From Rhodoblastus sp. (lineage in GTDB: Bacteria > Pseudomonadota > Alphaproteobacteria > Rhizobiales > Beijerinckiaceae), in assembly GCF_019449565.1 (NCBI RefSeq), contig NZ_JAGRPM010000065.1, forward strand, positions 47,978 through 111,977: a stretch of DNA of 64,000 nt, given 5' to 3'. Shown piece after piece: positions 17,153 through 26,725 of this stretch. The position numbers and the translations under genes were made by a program. The notes under the pieces were generated by a model. The model was not told the origin of the DNA, made no database searches, and saw only the letters and a list, made by a program, of their open reading frames with translations. The stretch's first letter is position 1. Each line of letters starts with the position of its first letter.

Positions 17153-18604
17153 ATGCAGATGATGCGCCCCAGGCTGGTCGGAGGTTTTGTCGCGTTGCTC
17201 GCCTTTGCCGCGCCGGCGATGCAGGGCCCCGCTCAGGCCTATGACAACGACGTCGCCCTTCAAGGGACGAGTTCGACGCGCCGCGTGAGCATGGGCGTCG
17301 GCAAGTCGATCATTGTCGACCTGCCTGCCGACGCCGGAGAAATTTTTGTTGGCAACCCGGCGATCGCCAACGCCGTCGTGCGTTCGGCCCGCAAGATTTA
17401 CATCATCGGCCAGGCTTCCGGGCAGACCACAATTTACGCCATGGACAAACAGGGCCGCCGCATCGCCACGCTTGAGCTTTCGATCGGCCGCGACATCGGG
17501 GAAATGCAAGCCATCATCCGCGCCGCATTGCCCAATTCCAAGATCGTCGCGCGAACCGTCAACGATTCCATCATTCTGACCGGCGAAGTCGATTCAGCCG
17601 CCGACATGCAGAGCGCGATGGACATCGCCAAAGGATTTATCGCAAGCATCAACAACGCTGGCGGCGGCGGGCCCCAGGCGTCAGCAACCGGCATGGTGGT
17701 CAACGCCATCACCGTGAAGGAGCGCGACCAGGTGATGATCAAGGTCACCATCGCGGAAGTCCAGCGCAACATTGCCAAACAGCTCGGCGTTTCCGCTTCG
17801 ACGCTGGCCGGCAACTGGGGCACTTTCACCCAGAACAATCCCTTCGCGATCAATGGCGGCGCGTTGACGGACGGCGCTCTCAAGACCGTGACAAAGTTCG
17901 GCGGCGCCTGGTCGCTGAACCAGACGCTGACCGCTTTCGAGCGCAACGGCGTCGCGCGCACCCTCGCCGAGCCGACCGTGACCGCCACTTCGGGCGAGAG
18001 CGCCAAGTTCACCGTCGGCGGCGAAGTGCCGGTTTCCGGAGGCAACACCTGCACCGGCTCCGGAACGTCCACGAGCTGCCAGGCCTCGGTGACTTACAAA
18101 ATGTATGGCGTCACGCTGAACTTCACCCCGGTCGTGCTGAGCTCGGGCCGCATTTCGCTGCGCCTCGCCACCGAAGTCTCGGACATTGACCCAGCGAACT
18201 CCTTCCAGATCAACGGTACGACGGTTCCAGGCTTCCGCACCCGCCGCCATGACACCACGGTCGAATTGCCCACCGGCGGCTCGATCGCCACGGCGGGCCT
18301 GATCGAAGCCAGCTCCAACCAGTCGCAAAACGGCACGCCCGGCGTCATGAACCTGCCGATCCTCGGCCAGCTGTTCCGTTCGCGCGACTATCAGCGCAAG
18401 GAGACGGAACTGATGATCATCGTCACGCCCTATCTCGTCAAAGCCGTGCCCGCCAGCGCCCTCGCCCGGCCCGACCAGAATTTCGCCGACGCCAACGACC
18501 CGCAAGCCTGGCTGCTTGGCCGCGTGAACAAGCTTTATTCCACCACCGACAATCCTGAAGCAGCACGGCATCTCAACGGCCGCGTCGGCTTCATTCACGA
18601 CTGA
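17153..18604 (+). CDS. cpaC: CpaC/RcpA outer-membrane secretin
   Basis: CpaC forms the outer-membrane channel for the Flp pilus. The 483-residue protein has a signal peptide (about residues 1-25), an N-terminal pilus/secretin domain (VSMGVGKSIIVDLPADAGEIFVGNPAIANAVV region), a BON-like section, and a secretin domain with VARTLAEPTVTATSGESAKFTVGGEVPV and, near the end, GVMNLPILGQLFRSRDYQRKETELMIIVTPYLV. Order and length are standard for CpaC. A stem-loop follows before cpaD. Confidence 0.95.
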   Translation: MQMMRPRLVGGFVALLAFAAPAMQGPAQAYDNDVALQGTSSTRRVSMGVGKSIIVDLPADAGEIFVGNPAIANAVVRSARKIYIIGQASGQTTIYAMDKQGRRIATLELSIGRDIGEMQAIIRAALPNSKIVARTVNDSIILTGEVDSAADMQSAMDIAKGFIASINNAGGGGPQASATGMVVNAITVKERDQVMIKVTIAEVQRNIAKQLGVSASTLAGNWGTFTQNNPFAINGGALTDGALKTVTKFGGAWSLNQTLTAFERNGVARTLAEPTVTATSGESAKFTVGGEVPVSGGNTCTGSGTSTSCQASVTYKMYGVTLNFTPVVLSSGRISLRLATEVSDIDPANSFQINGTTVPGFRTRRHDTTVELPTGGSIATAGLIEASSNQSQNGTPGVMNLPILGQLFRSRDYQRKETELMIIVTPYLVKAVPASALARPDQNFADANDPQAWLLGRVNKLYSTTDNPEAARHLNGRVGFIHD

Positions 18605-18610
18605 GCCGCG

Positions 18611-18641
18611 CCCGGCGCACCCCCTAGCGGGACGCGCCGGG
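18611..18641 (+). other. Stem-loop between cpaC and cpaD
   Basis: An eight-bp perfect stem (CCCGGCGC with GCGCCGGG) encloses a 15-base loop. There is no T run, so it is more likely to affect mRNA processing or stability than to terminate. Confidence 0.45.
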
Positions 18642-18684
18642 AGCGAAGTTTTCCGGCAAGCGCAACGATCGAGACGGACACATC

Positions 18685-19434
18685 ATGTCGCACCTTCGCC
18701 CCCTTCGGACCAAAGCCCGCCGGCTGCTCGCCGCGAAATGGAGGCTCCCCGCGCTACTGGCGCTGGCCGCGCCGCTCGCCGCCTGTTCCGGCGCGGACCG
18801 TGTCGTGACCGGCTCGATCGGGCCGCAAGACTACCGGGCGCGCCATCCGATCGAACTCAAGCAGGCCCGCGAGAGTCTGGAAGTGCTTCCGGAAGTGCGC
18901 GCCGGCGACCTGGATGCGCGGACCCGCGCCCAGGTCAAGCAATTCGCGCAGGAATATCGCCTCAAGGGCTCGGGCGAAATCGCCATCCTCTTGCCTCAGG
19001 GCGGGCCTAGCGGCGGCGAGGCGCGCGCCGCGCTGCCCGGTCTGCGCAGGGCGCTCGCGGCTGGCGGCGCGCATGGCTATGTCAGCGTTTCCTCCTATCC
19101 GGTGGCCAATCCGGCGCTCGCGGCGCCCGTGCGTCTCTCCTATTCCACCATCGTCGCGCAGACGCCCTCGCGTTGCGGACAATGGCCAAACGACCTGGCC
19201 TCGGGCGGTTCGGTCAACGGCTGGCAGAACAACGAATACTGGAATTTCGGCTGCGCCACGCAGCAGATGGTGGCGGCCCAGGTCGCAGATCCGCGCGACC
19301 TCGTCGGCCCCGCCGCCGAGACGCCTCCCGATTCGAAGATGCTCGGCCGCGCCATCGACGCCGTGCGTCAAGGCAAGGATCCCGGCACGGCCTGGGTCAC
19401 CCAAAACACCAATATCAGCGGTTTAGGAAACTGA
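18685..19434 (+). CDS. cpaD: CpaD pilus assembly lipoprotein
   Basis: CpaD is the outer-membrane pilot lipoprotein that helps localise the secretin. The 249-residue product has a long basic leader and a lipobox ending at Cys34 (LAAC). The CpaD family core follows, with RCGQWPNDLA and NFGCATQQMVAAQVADPRDLVGP. It sits between cpaC and cpaE, as is usual, and ends three bases before the cpaE start. Confidence 0.92.
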   Translation: MSHLRPLRTKARRLLAAKWRLPALLALAAPLAACSGADRVVTGSIGPQDYRARHPIELKQARESLEVLPEVRAGDLDARTRAQVKQFAQEYRLKGSGEIAILLPQGGPSGGEARAALPGLRRALAAGGAHGYVSVSSYPVANPALAAPVRLSYSTIVAQTPSRCGQWPNDLASGGSVNGWQNNEYWNFGCATQQMVAAQVADPRDLVGPAAETPPDSKMLGRAIDAVRQGKDPGTAWVTQNTNISGLGN

Positions 19435-19437
19435 GTC

Positions 19438-20688
19438 ATGGCCAGCGAGTCTCTCGATCCCCCCGCTCACTCCCACCACGCGGCGTCAATCGCGCCTATG
19501 CCGCGGATTTCGCTTCAGGCCTTCTGCGAGACGGCCGAACTGGCCGGCCTTATTACCGAGGCGGCAAACGACCGGCGCATGGAAAAAGCTCATGTGAAGG
19601 TGAACATGGGCGGCTCCGGCGCCGCCGTGGAATCCTATCGCACCTCTCCGACGCCGAATGTCATCGTGATCGAATCCAACGCGGGTCGCTCCGACCTGAT
19701 GGAGCAGCTCGAGGCGCTGGCTGAATTCTGTGATTCGGGCACCAAGGTCATCGTCGCCGGACGGCAGAACGACATCACGCTCTATCGCGAGCTGATCGCG
19801 CGCGGTGTCAGCGACTATCTGGTCGAACCGTTCGGCGTGATGGAGTTCATCTCCGCGCTCTCGTCGCTTTATCATCATGATCTCGCATCGCCGCTGGGCC
19901 GCGTCATCGCGGTGGCGGGCAGCAAGGGCGGCGTGGGCTCATCCTGCCTCGCCCATAATCTCGCCTGGTCCATCGCGCGCGACCTCGACTGCGCCACCGT
20001 CGTCGCCGATCTCGACCTCGCCTTCGGCACCACCGGCCTCGACTTCAACCAGGACCCGCCACAGGGCATCGCGGAGGCGATCTTCTCGCCGGAACGGCTC
20101 GATTCCAATCTTGTCGACCGCCTGCTATCCAAATGCAGCGACAAGCTCTCTATCCTCGCCGCGCCGGCGACGGTCGATCGCGCTTATGACATGCCGGAAA
20201 ACGCTTTCGACGGCCTGCTCGAAATCCTGCGCGCGACGACGCCCTATATCGTGCTCGACCTGCCTCATGTCTGGACGGCATGGTCGCGCCGGCTACTGAC
20301 CTCCGCCGATGAGGCGATCATCGTCGCCTCGCCGGAACTCGCGAGCCTGCGCAACGCCAAGAGCCTGCTCGATACTCTTCGCGCCGCCCGCCGCAACGAT
20401 CCGGCGCCGCGCATCGTGTTGAACGGCGTCGGCCAGCCCAAGCGGCCCGAGATCTCGCCGGCCGATTTCGCCAAGGCGGTAGAGGCGGAGCCCGCCGCGA
20501 TCGTGCAATTCGACGCCAAACTGTTTGGCACGGCCGCCAACAACGGCCAGATGATCGCGGAGCTCGAAGACGGCGCGAAAGTCGCGACCATCTATAGCGA
20601 CCTCGCCCGCCTGGTCACCGGCCGCAGCGCGGTCAAACGGGAGCGCAAGGGCCTGTTGTCGCCGCTTCTGGCGGTTTTCAAAGGCTGA
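19438..20688 (+). CDS. cpaE: CpaE/TadZ pilus localisation ATPase
   Basis: CpaE is a ParA/MinD-like ATPase that places the Tad machine at the cell pole. The 416-residue protein has a receiver-like N-terminal domain (about residues 20-145, with NVIVIESNAG and GVSDYLVEPFG). The ATPase domain follows, with the P-loop variant GSKGGVGSSC at residues 161-170. The usual second lysine of deviant Walker A (KGGxGKT) is replaced by Ser, as in many TadZ proteins. It lies in the middle of the operon. Confidence 0.93.
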   Translation: MASESLDPPAHSHHAASIAPMPRISLQAFCETAELAGLITEAANDRRMEKAHVKVNMGGSGAAVESYRTSPTPNVIVIESNAGRSDLMEQLEALAEFCDSGTKVIVAGRQNDITLYRELIARGVSDYLVEPFGVMEFISALSSLYHHDLASPLGRVIAVAGSKGGVGSSCLAHNLAWSIARDLDCATVVADLDLAFGTTGLDFNQDPPQGIAEAIFSPERLDSNLVDRLLSKCSDKLSILAAPATVDRAYDMPENAFDGLLEILRATTPYIVLDLPHVWTAWSRRLLTSADEAIIVASPELASLRNAKSLLDTLRAARRNDPAPRIVLNGVGQPKRPEISPADFAKAVEAEPAAIVQFDAKLFGTAANNGQMIAELEDGAKVATIYSDLARLVTGRSAVKRERKGLLSPLLAVFKG

Positions 20689-20739
20689 AAAGAGCCGAAT
20701 CCGCATCCGATGTGAAGTGAGAGTTTAGGGAGCACGGAA

Positions 20740-22188
20740 ATGGCGATGTTTGGAAAGCGCCCGGGCGATCAGAGCGCGGCGCCGCGCGCGCCGGCGCCGG
20801 CCAGCGCCAGCGGAGGGGCTGTTTTCGCTCCCGCCGGGACGCCCTCCATGCCCGCAACGCCCGCGCCTGCGCCGCCGCCGCCGGCCCCAGCGCCCGAAGT
20901 GCGCCGTTCGGATGAATATTATCAGACCAAGAGCCTGATCTTCGGCGCCCTGATCGAGGCGATCGACCTGTCGCAGCTGTCCAAGCTCGATTCCGAAAAC
21001 GCCCGCGAAGAAATCCGCGATATCGTCAACGAGATCATCGCGATCAAGAATGTCGTGCTGTCGATCTCCGAGCAGGAGGACCTGCTCGACGACATCTGCA
21101 ATGACGTTCTCGGCTATGGACCGTTGGAGCCCCTGCTCGCGCGCGACGACATCGCCGACATCATGGTCAATGGCGCGACGCGCACCTTCATCGAAGTCAG
21201 CGGCAAGATCCAGCTCACCAATGTGCGCTTCCGCGATAATGCGCAATTGATGAACATCTGCCAGCGCATCGTCAGCCAGGTCGGCCGCCGCGTCGACGAA
21301 GCCTCGCCGATCTGCGACGCCCGCCTGCTCGACGGCTCCCGCGTCAACGTCATCGCTCCGCCGCTCGCTATTGACGGGCCCGCTCTCACCATTCGTAAAT
21401 TCAAGAAGGACAAGCTGACCCTCGACCAGCTCTGCCGCTTCGGGTCGATCTCGCCGGAAGGCAGCGAGATCCTCAAGATCATTGGCCGCGTACGTTGCAA
21501 TGTGCTGATTTCGGGCGGCACGGGCTCCGGCAAAACCACCCTGCTCAACTGCCTCACCAATTACATCGACCTCGACGAGCGCGTCATCACCTGCGAGGAC
21601 GCCGCGGAACTGCAACTCCAGCAGCCGCATGTCGTGCGACTGGAAACGCGCCCGCCCAATCTCGAAGGCCAGGGCGCGGTGACGATGCGCGATCTCGTCA
21701 AGAACTGCCTACGTATGCGTCCAGAACGCATCATCGTCGGCGAAGTGCGCGGACCTGAAGCTTTCGATCTGCTTCAGGCGATGAACACCGGCCACGACGG
21801 CTCCATGGGCACGCTGCACGCCAACTCCCCGCGCGAGGCGCTCAGCCGTCTCGAATCCATGATCACCATGGGCGGCTACGCCCTGCCGCCACGCACGATC
21901 CGCGAAATGATCGTGTCGTCCGTGGACGTGATCGTCCAGGCCGCGCGCCTGCGCGACGGCTCCCGCCGCATCACCCATATCACCGAGGTGATGGGCCTCG
22001 AAGGCGATGTCGTCATCACTCAGGATCTGTTCCTTTATGACATCGTCGGCGAGGACGCCAACGGCAAGCTGAAGGGCCGCCATCGCTCGACCGGCATCGG
22101 GCGTCCGCGCTTCTGGGACCGCGCGCGCTATTTCGGCGAGGAAGAACGCCTCGCCGCCGCTCTCGACGCTTCCGAAGTCAGGGAATAA
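20740..22188 (+). CDS. cpaF: CpaF/TadA secretion ATPase
   Basis: CpaF is the hexameric cytoplasmic ATPase that powers Flp pilus assembly. The 482-residue product has an Ala/Pro-rich N-terminal tail (residues 10-55), a helical N-terminal domain, then the ATPase with Walker [10 protein letters not shown] at residues 259-267. Further on are the Asp and His boxes and Walker B ([36 protein letters not shown]). No defects are seen. A 51-bp gap with a GGGAG ribosome-binding site separates it from cpaE. Confidence 0.97.
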   Translation: MAMFGKRPGDQSAAPRAPAPASASGGAVFAPAGTPSMPATPAPAPPPPAPAPEVRRSDEYYQTKSLIFGALIEAIDLSQLSKLDSENAREEIRDIVNEIIAIKNVVLSISEQEDLLDDICNDVLGYGPLEPLLARDDIADIMVNGATRTFIEVSGKIQLTNVRFRDNAQLMNICQRIVSQVGRRVDEASPICDARLLDGSRVNVIAPPLAIDGPALTIRKFKKDKLTLDQLCRFGSISPEGSEILKIIGRVRCNVLISGGTGSGKTTLLNCLTNYIDLDERVITCEDAAELQLQQPHVVRLETRPPNLEGQGAVTMRDLVKNCLRMRPERIIVGEVRGPEAFDLLQAMNTGHDGSMGTLHANSPREALSRLESMITMGGYALPPRTIREMIVSSVDVIVQAARLRDGSRRITHITEVMGLEGDVVITQDLFLYDIVGEDANGKLKGRHRSTGIGRPRFWDRARYFGEEERLAAALDASEVRE

Positions 22189-22206
22189 AGCCGGAGATCT
22201 GAAACC

Positions 22207-23193
22207 ATGGACCTTCGCTCTCTTCTCATCATCGCCCTTTGCGTGATCGCCATCGCCGGCGTGTTCTATATCTTCGTCTTCCCCTATCTGACGGGCGAGG
22301 CGCTGGCGGAAAAGCGTCATGCCCAGATCACTTCTCGAGCCGCCGGCCGCCGCCCGACCGGCGCCGAAAGGGTCGTGGACGCGACCGCGCGCCGCAAGCA
22401 GGTGGCGGACAGTCTCAAGGAGCTCGAGCAGCGCAACGCGGAAAAGAAAAAGATCACGCTGGAGACCCGCATCGCGCAAGCGGGCCTCGAAATCAGCCGG
22501 ACGAATTTTATCGCCGGCTCCGCCGGGGCCGCCTTGGTCGTCACCCTGCTGCTGTTCGCCATTACGCGCAGCGCCCCGGTCGCGCTCGCGGGCGTCGTCA
22601 TCGGCGGCTTCGGCTTGCCCAATTTCGTCCTGAAATTCATCACCAACCGGCGTATGAAAAAATTCGGCATCGAATTTCCCAACGCCATCGACGTCATCAT
22701 CCGCGGCGTCAGGGCTGGCCTCCCGCTGAATGATTGCGTCCGCATCATTGCGGCCGAATCCTCCGAGCCGGTGCGCTCGGAATTTCGTCAGATCGTCGAG
22801 GCCCAGACGCTCGGCCTTTCCATCGCCGAGGCGGTTGAGCGCATGCCCCAGCGCATTCCCACGCCAGAGGCGAATTTCTTCGCAATCGTGATCGCCATCC
22901 AGCAGAAATCGGGCGGCAATCTCGCGGAAGCTTTGACCAATCTGTCGCGGGTGCTGCGCGAACGCAAGAAGATGCGCGACAAGGTGAAGGCGATTTCCTC
23001 CGAGGCCAAGGCCTCGGCAATGATCATCGGCGCGCTGCCGATCGTGGTCGGCCTGCTCGTCTATCTGACGAGCCCGCGCTACATCGAATTGCTGTGGATC
23101 ACCGACACCGGCCGCGTCGTCCTGGCGGTCTGCGCCGCAGTCATGGGCCTCGGCTGTTTCATCATGCAGAAAATGATTGCGTTCGACATCTGA
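22207..23193 (+). CDS. tadB: TadB inner-membrane pilus assembly protein
   Basis: The 328-residue protein is a GspF-domain membrane protein that forms the inner-membrane platform with TadC. It has one N-terminal helix, a cytoplasmic charged stretch, two central helices (about residues 100-140), the GspF domain around FPNAIDVIIRGVRAGLPLNDCVRIIA, and C-terminal helices. It directly follows cpaF with an 18-bp gap. Confidence 0.95.
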   Translation: MDLRSLLIIALCVIAIAGVFYIFVFPYLTGEALAEKRHAQITSRAAGRRPTGAERVVDATARRKQVADSLKELEQRNAEKKKITLETRIAQAGLEISRTNFIAGSAGAALVVTLLLFAITRSAPVALAGVVIGGFGLPNFVLKFITNRRMKKFGIEFPNAIDVIIRGVRAGLPLNDCVRIIAAESSEPVRSEFRQIVEAQTLGLSIAEAVERMPQRIPTPEANFFAIVIAIQQKSGGNLAEALTNLSRVLRERKKMRDKVKAISSEAKASAMIIGALPIVVGLLVYLTSPRYIELLWITDTGRVVLAVCAAVMGLGCFIMQKMIAFDI

Positions 23194-23226
23194 CGTCGGG
23201 CGCGGGACCAAGCAAGGCTGCCCGCG

Positions 23227-24201
23227 ATGCTGAATCTGCTCATCGAAAAACTTTCGGATCAGAAGACCCTGTTCGCTTTGCTCGTGGGCGTCTTTACCGT
23301 CGCGAGCCTGATCTCCATCGGCTTGCCCGTGCTCGAAGGCGACAAGCTTGAGGACCGGATGAAGCTGGTCGCCTCGGAGCGCGAGCGCATCCGCGCCCGC
23401 GAGCGCGAAAAGCTGATGAACCGCAACGCCGGCAAGCTGCGCCAGACGCCCAAGGCCTATATGAAGGACGTGGTCGACAGGTTCAGCCTGTCAAAATGGC
23501 TCGGCACGGATCAGGCCAAGGCCAAGCTGACAATGGCGGGCTATCGTGGCCCGCAGGCCGAAATCGGCTTCCTGTTCTTCCGGCTCGTGACGCCGATCAC
23601 CTTCCTGCTGGTCGGCGCGCTCTACGCCTTCGTCCTGGTCGAAAACGACTGGACCTTCATGATGCGCCTGTCGATCGTGATGTGCGTGGCCTATGCCGGG
23701 TTCAAGGGCCCGGAAATCTTCGTCGCCAACAATATTTCCAAGCGACAGTTCAGCATGAGGCGCGCCTTTCCGGACGCCCTCGACCTGCTGCTGATCTGCG
23801 TCGAATCCGGCATGTCGATCGAACAGAGCTTCCGGCGCGTCAGCACGGAAATTGGCGTGCGCTCCATCCCGCTGGCCGAGGAATTCACCCTGACCACGGC
23901 CGAGCTGTCCTATCTGCCCGACCGCCGCACAGCCTATGATAATTTCTACAAGCGGACCGGCCTCGATGGCGTGAAGAACATCGTCACATCGCTGGTCCAG
24001 GCCGAGAAATACGGCACGCCCCTCGGCACGGCGCTGCGCGTCGTCTCCCAGGAATCGCGCGACCAGCGCATGATGGAAGCCGAGAAGAAGGCGGCCTCCC
24101 TGCCGCCGAAACTGACCGTGCCGATGATCCTGTTCTTCCTGCCCGTTCTGTTCGCCGTCATCCTGACGCCGGCGGCCATCCAGATCTCGCGCAACTACTG
24201 A
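23227..24201 (+). CDS. tadC: TadC inner-membrane pilus assembly protein
   Basis: TadC is the second GspF-domain platform protein. The 324-residue product has an N-terminal helix, a highly charged RERERIRAREREKL segment, central helices at about residues 115-160, the GspF region FPDALDLLLICVESGMSIEQSFRRV, and a final helix. It is the last gene of the cpaB-tadC operon and is followed by a strong terminator. Confidence 0.95.
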   Translation: MLNLLIEKLSDQKTLFALLVGVFTVASLISIGLPVLEGDKLEDRMKLVASERERIRAREREKLMNRNAGKLRQTPKAYMKDVVDRFSLSKWLGTDQAKAKLTMAGYRGPQAEIGFLFFRLVTPITFLLVGALYAFVLVENDWTFMMRLSIVMCVAYAGFKGPEIFVANNISKRQFSMRRAFPDALDLLLICVESGMSIEQSFRRVSTEIGVRSIPLAEEFTLTTAELSYLPDRRTAYDNFYKRTGLDGVKNIVTSLVQAEKYGTPLGTALRVVSQESRDQRMMEAEKKAASLPPKLTVPMILFFLPVLFAVILTPAAIQISRNY

Positions 24202-24224
24202 AAAAGGCGCGGTCCCAAAAAATG

Positions 24225-24254
24225 AGGCGGCCCGCAAAACGGGCCGCCTTTTTA
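24225..24254 (+). terminator. Terminator of the cpaB-tadC operon
   Basis: A perfect ten-bp stem (AGGCGGCCCG with CGGGCCGCCT) and a CAAAA loop, followed by TTTTTAT. On the opposite strand it can also end the converging tadD transcript. Confidence 0.92.
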
Positions 24255-24279
24255 TTTGGCGGAGGAAGGAGAAACGCCG

Positions 24280-25110
24280 TCAGCGCGCGGCGGCGTCGAG
24301 GTTCATCCGCTCCATCTTCTTGCCGGCCGATGCGGTCTGGATATCGCGCCAGGCGTTGGATTGCGAAATCATCTGGCGAATCGCGGCGACATTCTCCCGG
24401 GCCTCCTGCGGCGGCAAATCGCGCTCCGAGACCTGCTCGGCTTCCGGAAACTTGCCCCGCAAGGCCAGCACCAGGGCGAGGTTCTGCCGCACGCGCATGT
24501 CGGCGCGCGGGCTCGACGAGGCTTCGCGCAACACATTTTCAGCCTGCGGCAGATCGCGCGCAAGGGCGTAGGAGAGCCCGAGATTGGACAGAACCGAAGG
24601 CTCGCCGGGCGCGATTTTCAGCGCGGTTTCATAATAATTTTGCGCCGCCTTGTGGTCGCCGAGCTGGTCCGCGATGGAGCCGCGCGTGGAGACGACCGAC
24701 CAGTTGGGGTCGTCCGGCGAATCGGCGCCTTCCAGCACGCCCTGGGCCTGCTGCAACTGGCCGGCGTCGGCCAACGCCTTGCCATAGGCCGCGAGGACTT
24801 CCCGGTCGCGCGGATTTTTGATCGCGAGATTCTGCAGCACGGCCGCCGCCTGATCATTGAGATCGCGGGCGCGCAGCGATTTTGCATAGGCCATCGCGAT
24901 CTTCTTGTCTTCGGGATGGGCCTCGTAGCGCTGTTGCAATTGCTCGGAAAAGGCGCGCAGATCCTGCGGCGAGGACGAAGCCGGCTTGCTCGGCGCCCCG
25001 ATCGAGGCTGTCATGTCGTCCACGCTCATCGTCTTGCAGCCCGAAAGCGCCAGCAGCGCGACAATGGCGACGCCGCCGAGCGCGCGCGGCTTGATGAAGG
25101 CTCCACCCAT
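24280..25110 (-). CDS. tadD: TadD-like TPR lipoprotein of the Tad system
   Basis: From ATG 25110 the product has 276 residues, with a lipobox ending at Cys25 (LSGC) and then several tetratricopeptide repeats (for example AAQNYYETALKIAPGEPSVLSNLGLSYALARDLPQAENVL at about residues 160-200). TadD lipoproteins act as periplasmic scaffolds for the pilus machine. The gene faces the tadC gene and shares its terminator region. An open frame reaches 25158, but the start at 25110 gives the correct lipoprotein signal. Confidence 0.88.
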   Translation of the reverse strand: MGGAFIKPRALGGVAIVALLALSGCKTMSVDDMTASIGAPSKPASSSPQDLRAFSEQLQQRYEAHPEDKKIAMAYAKSLRARDLNDQAAAVLQNLAIKNPRDREVLAAYGKALADAGQLQQAQGVLEGADSPDDPNWSVVSTRGSIADQLGDHKAAQNYYETALKIAPGEPSVLSNLGLSYALARDLPQAENVLREASSSPRADMRVRQNLALVLALRGKFPEAEQVSERDLPPQEARENVAAIRQMISQSNAWRDIQTASAGKKMERMNLDAAAR

Positions 25111-25175
25111 GTTCCGCTTTCCCTCAGCCGGACAGGCCGTTTCGTGCTTCTGTCGCAATGAATATTTCGTTAACC

Positions 25176-25210
25176 CTAATAGAGCGTTAATAGACTAATA
25201 GAGCGTTAAT
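25176..25210. repeat. 16-bp direct repeat in the tadD promoter region
   Basis: CTAATAGAGCGTTAAT occurs at 25176-25191 and again at 25195-25210, a period of 19 bp. It lies upstream of tadD (leftward) and of the aminopeptidase (rightward) and may be an operator for either. Confidence 0.6.
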
Positions 25211-25259
25211 GCGCCGCGGCCTTCAGGGCCCTGCGCCGCCGGACGGAGCGCCTTTTTCG

Positions 25260-26669
25260 ATGGTTGACTTGCCTGCACTGAATTTCGCGAAGCCCGAGGA
25301 AGATTGCGTCCCGATCTGGCTGGCCGAGGCCAAGGCTTTCACCGCCGCGCTGAAGGCGCCGGAAGCGGAGCCGGATCTGCCGCCGGAGGCGCTGCGATTC
25401 GCCGCCGCGACCGGATTCGAGGCCAAGAATGGCCGCCTGCTCTGGTTTGTGACGCCGGAAGGCCGGCCGGGCGCGATCTTCTTCATTGATGGGAGCGCCC
25501 AGGCCGATCCGTTCCAGCTTGGCGCGCTGGCGGGCCTGCTGCCTCCCGGCGCCTATCGCTTCGCCTCACCGCCGGTCCGGCCCGATCTCGCCGCGCTCGC
25601 CGTCCTTCTCGGCGGACGGCTCTACGCCCGCTACAAGAACCCGCGCGAAGCCCCGCGCCTGCTCGCGCCTGAAGGAATTGACGCCGCCGCGATCGAGACC
25701 ATCGCCAGCTGCATCGCCCTGGGACGCGACCTCATCAACACGCCGGCCAATGATCTCGGCCCCGACGAGCTGGAAGCCGCCATTCGCGCCGTTGCGGAGC
25801 GTTTCGGCGCGAGCGTCGAGGTCGTCCGAGGCGAGGCGCTGGAACAAGGCTTCCCGCTCATCCACGCCGTCGGCAAGGGCTCGCCGCGCGCGCCGCGCCT
25901 CGTGGAATTGCGCTGGAAGCCGGAGCGGGCGCGCAAGCTGGCGCTGGTCGGCAAGGGCGTCTGTTTCGATTCGGGCGGACTCGACATCAAGCCGGAAAGC
26001 GCCATGGGCCTGATGAAAAAGGACATGGGCGGTGCGGCCACTGCGCTGGCGGCGGCGGCCATGATCATGGCGGCGGATGTCGACGCGTCGCTGCGGCTGC
26101 TCATCCCCATCGTCGAGAATTCCGTCTCCGGCGAGGCGTTCAGGCCCGGCGACGTCTATCCCTCGCGCAAGGGCCTGACGGTCGAGATCGGCAACACCGA
26201 CGCGGAAGGCCGCCTCATCCTCGCCGACGCGCTGGCGCTCGCGGACGAGGACGCGCCGGAGCTGTTGATCGATTTCGCAACGCTCACCGGCGCCGCGCGC
26301 GTCGCGCTCGGACCGGACCTGCCGCCCTTCTTCACTGATGACGACGCGCTGGCGGCCGACATCGCCCGCCACGGGGCCGCAGTCAATGATCCAGTCTGGC
26401 GGCTGCCGCTCTGGAGCGCCTATGATGCGAAGCTCGACGGCAAGATCGCCGATTTGACCAATGCGCCGGCAGGCGGCATGGCGGGCGCCATCACGGCCGC
26501 CCTGTTCCTCCGCCGTTTCGTCGCCAAAGCCAAGGCCTGGGTCCATTTCGACGTTTATGGCTGGACCCCCGCCGCGCGGCCCGGCAGGCCGGAGGGCGGC
26601 GAGGTGCAGGCGGCGCGGCTCATCCTTAACCTCGCGCGCGAGAAATTCGGCGCCGCAAAGCTTCGGTAA
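25260..26669 (+). CDS. M17 family leucyl aminopeptidase (PepB/PepA-like)
   Basis: This two-metal cytosolic aminopeptidase removes N-terminal residues from peptides. From ATG 25260 the protein has 469 residues. It shows the M17 catalytic motifs GKGVCFDSGGLDIKP, KKDMGGAATAL and NTDAEGRLILADAL, which contain the metal ligands and the catalytic Lys and Arg. The frame is open further upstream to 25209 but without family sequence. A hairpin separates it from the NlpC/P60 gene, with which it is often paired in related alphaproteobacteria (recollection, not checked). Confidence 0.92.
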   Translation: MVDLPALNFAKPEEDCVPIWLAEAKAFTAALKAPEAEPDLPPEALRFAAATGFEAKNGRLLWFVTPEGRPGAIFFIDGSAQADPFQLGALAGLLPPGAYRFASPPVRPDLAALAVLLGGRLYARYKNPREAPRLLAPEGIDAAAIETIASCIALGRDLINTPANDLGPDELEAAIRAVAERFGASVEVVRGEALEQGFPLIHAVGKGSPRAPRLVELRWKPERARKLALVGKGVCFDSGGLDIKPESAMGLMKKDMGGAATALAAAAMIMAADVDASLRLLIPIVENSVSGEAFRPGDVYPSRKGLTVEIGNTDAEGRLILADALALADEDAPELLIDFATLTGAARVALGPDLPPFFTDDDALAADIARHGAAVNDPVWRLPLWSAYDAKLDGKIADLTNAPAGGMAGAITAALFLRRFVAKAKAWVHFDVYGWTPAARPGRPEGGEVQAARLILNLAREKFGAAKLR

Positions 26670-26670
26670 C

Positions 26671-26694
26671 CCGGAAAGGGTAAAACCTTTCCGG
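26671..26694 (+). other. Stem-loop between the aminopeptidase and NlpC/P60 genes
   Basis: A perfect nine-bp stem (CCGGAAAGG with CCTTTCCGG) with a six-base loop begins two bases after the aminopeptidase stop. No T run follows, so it may slow decay or partially terminate. Confidence 0.5.
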
Positions 26695-26725
26695 TCTGCG
26701 CCGACGGGCAGGCGGGAGTGAAAAA

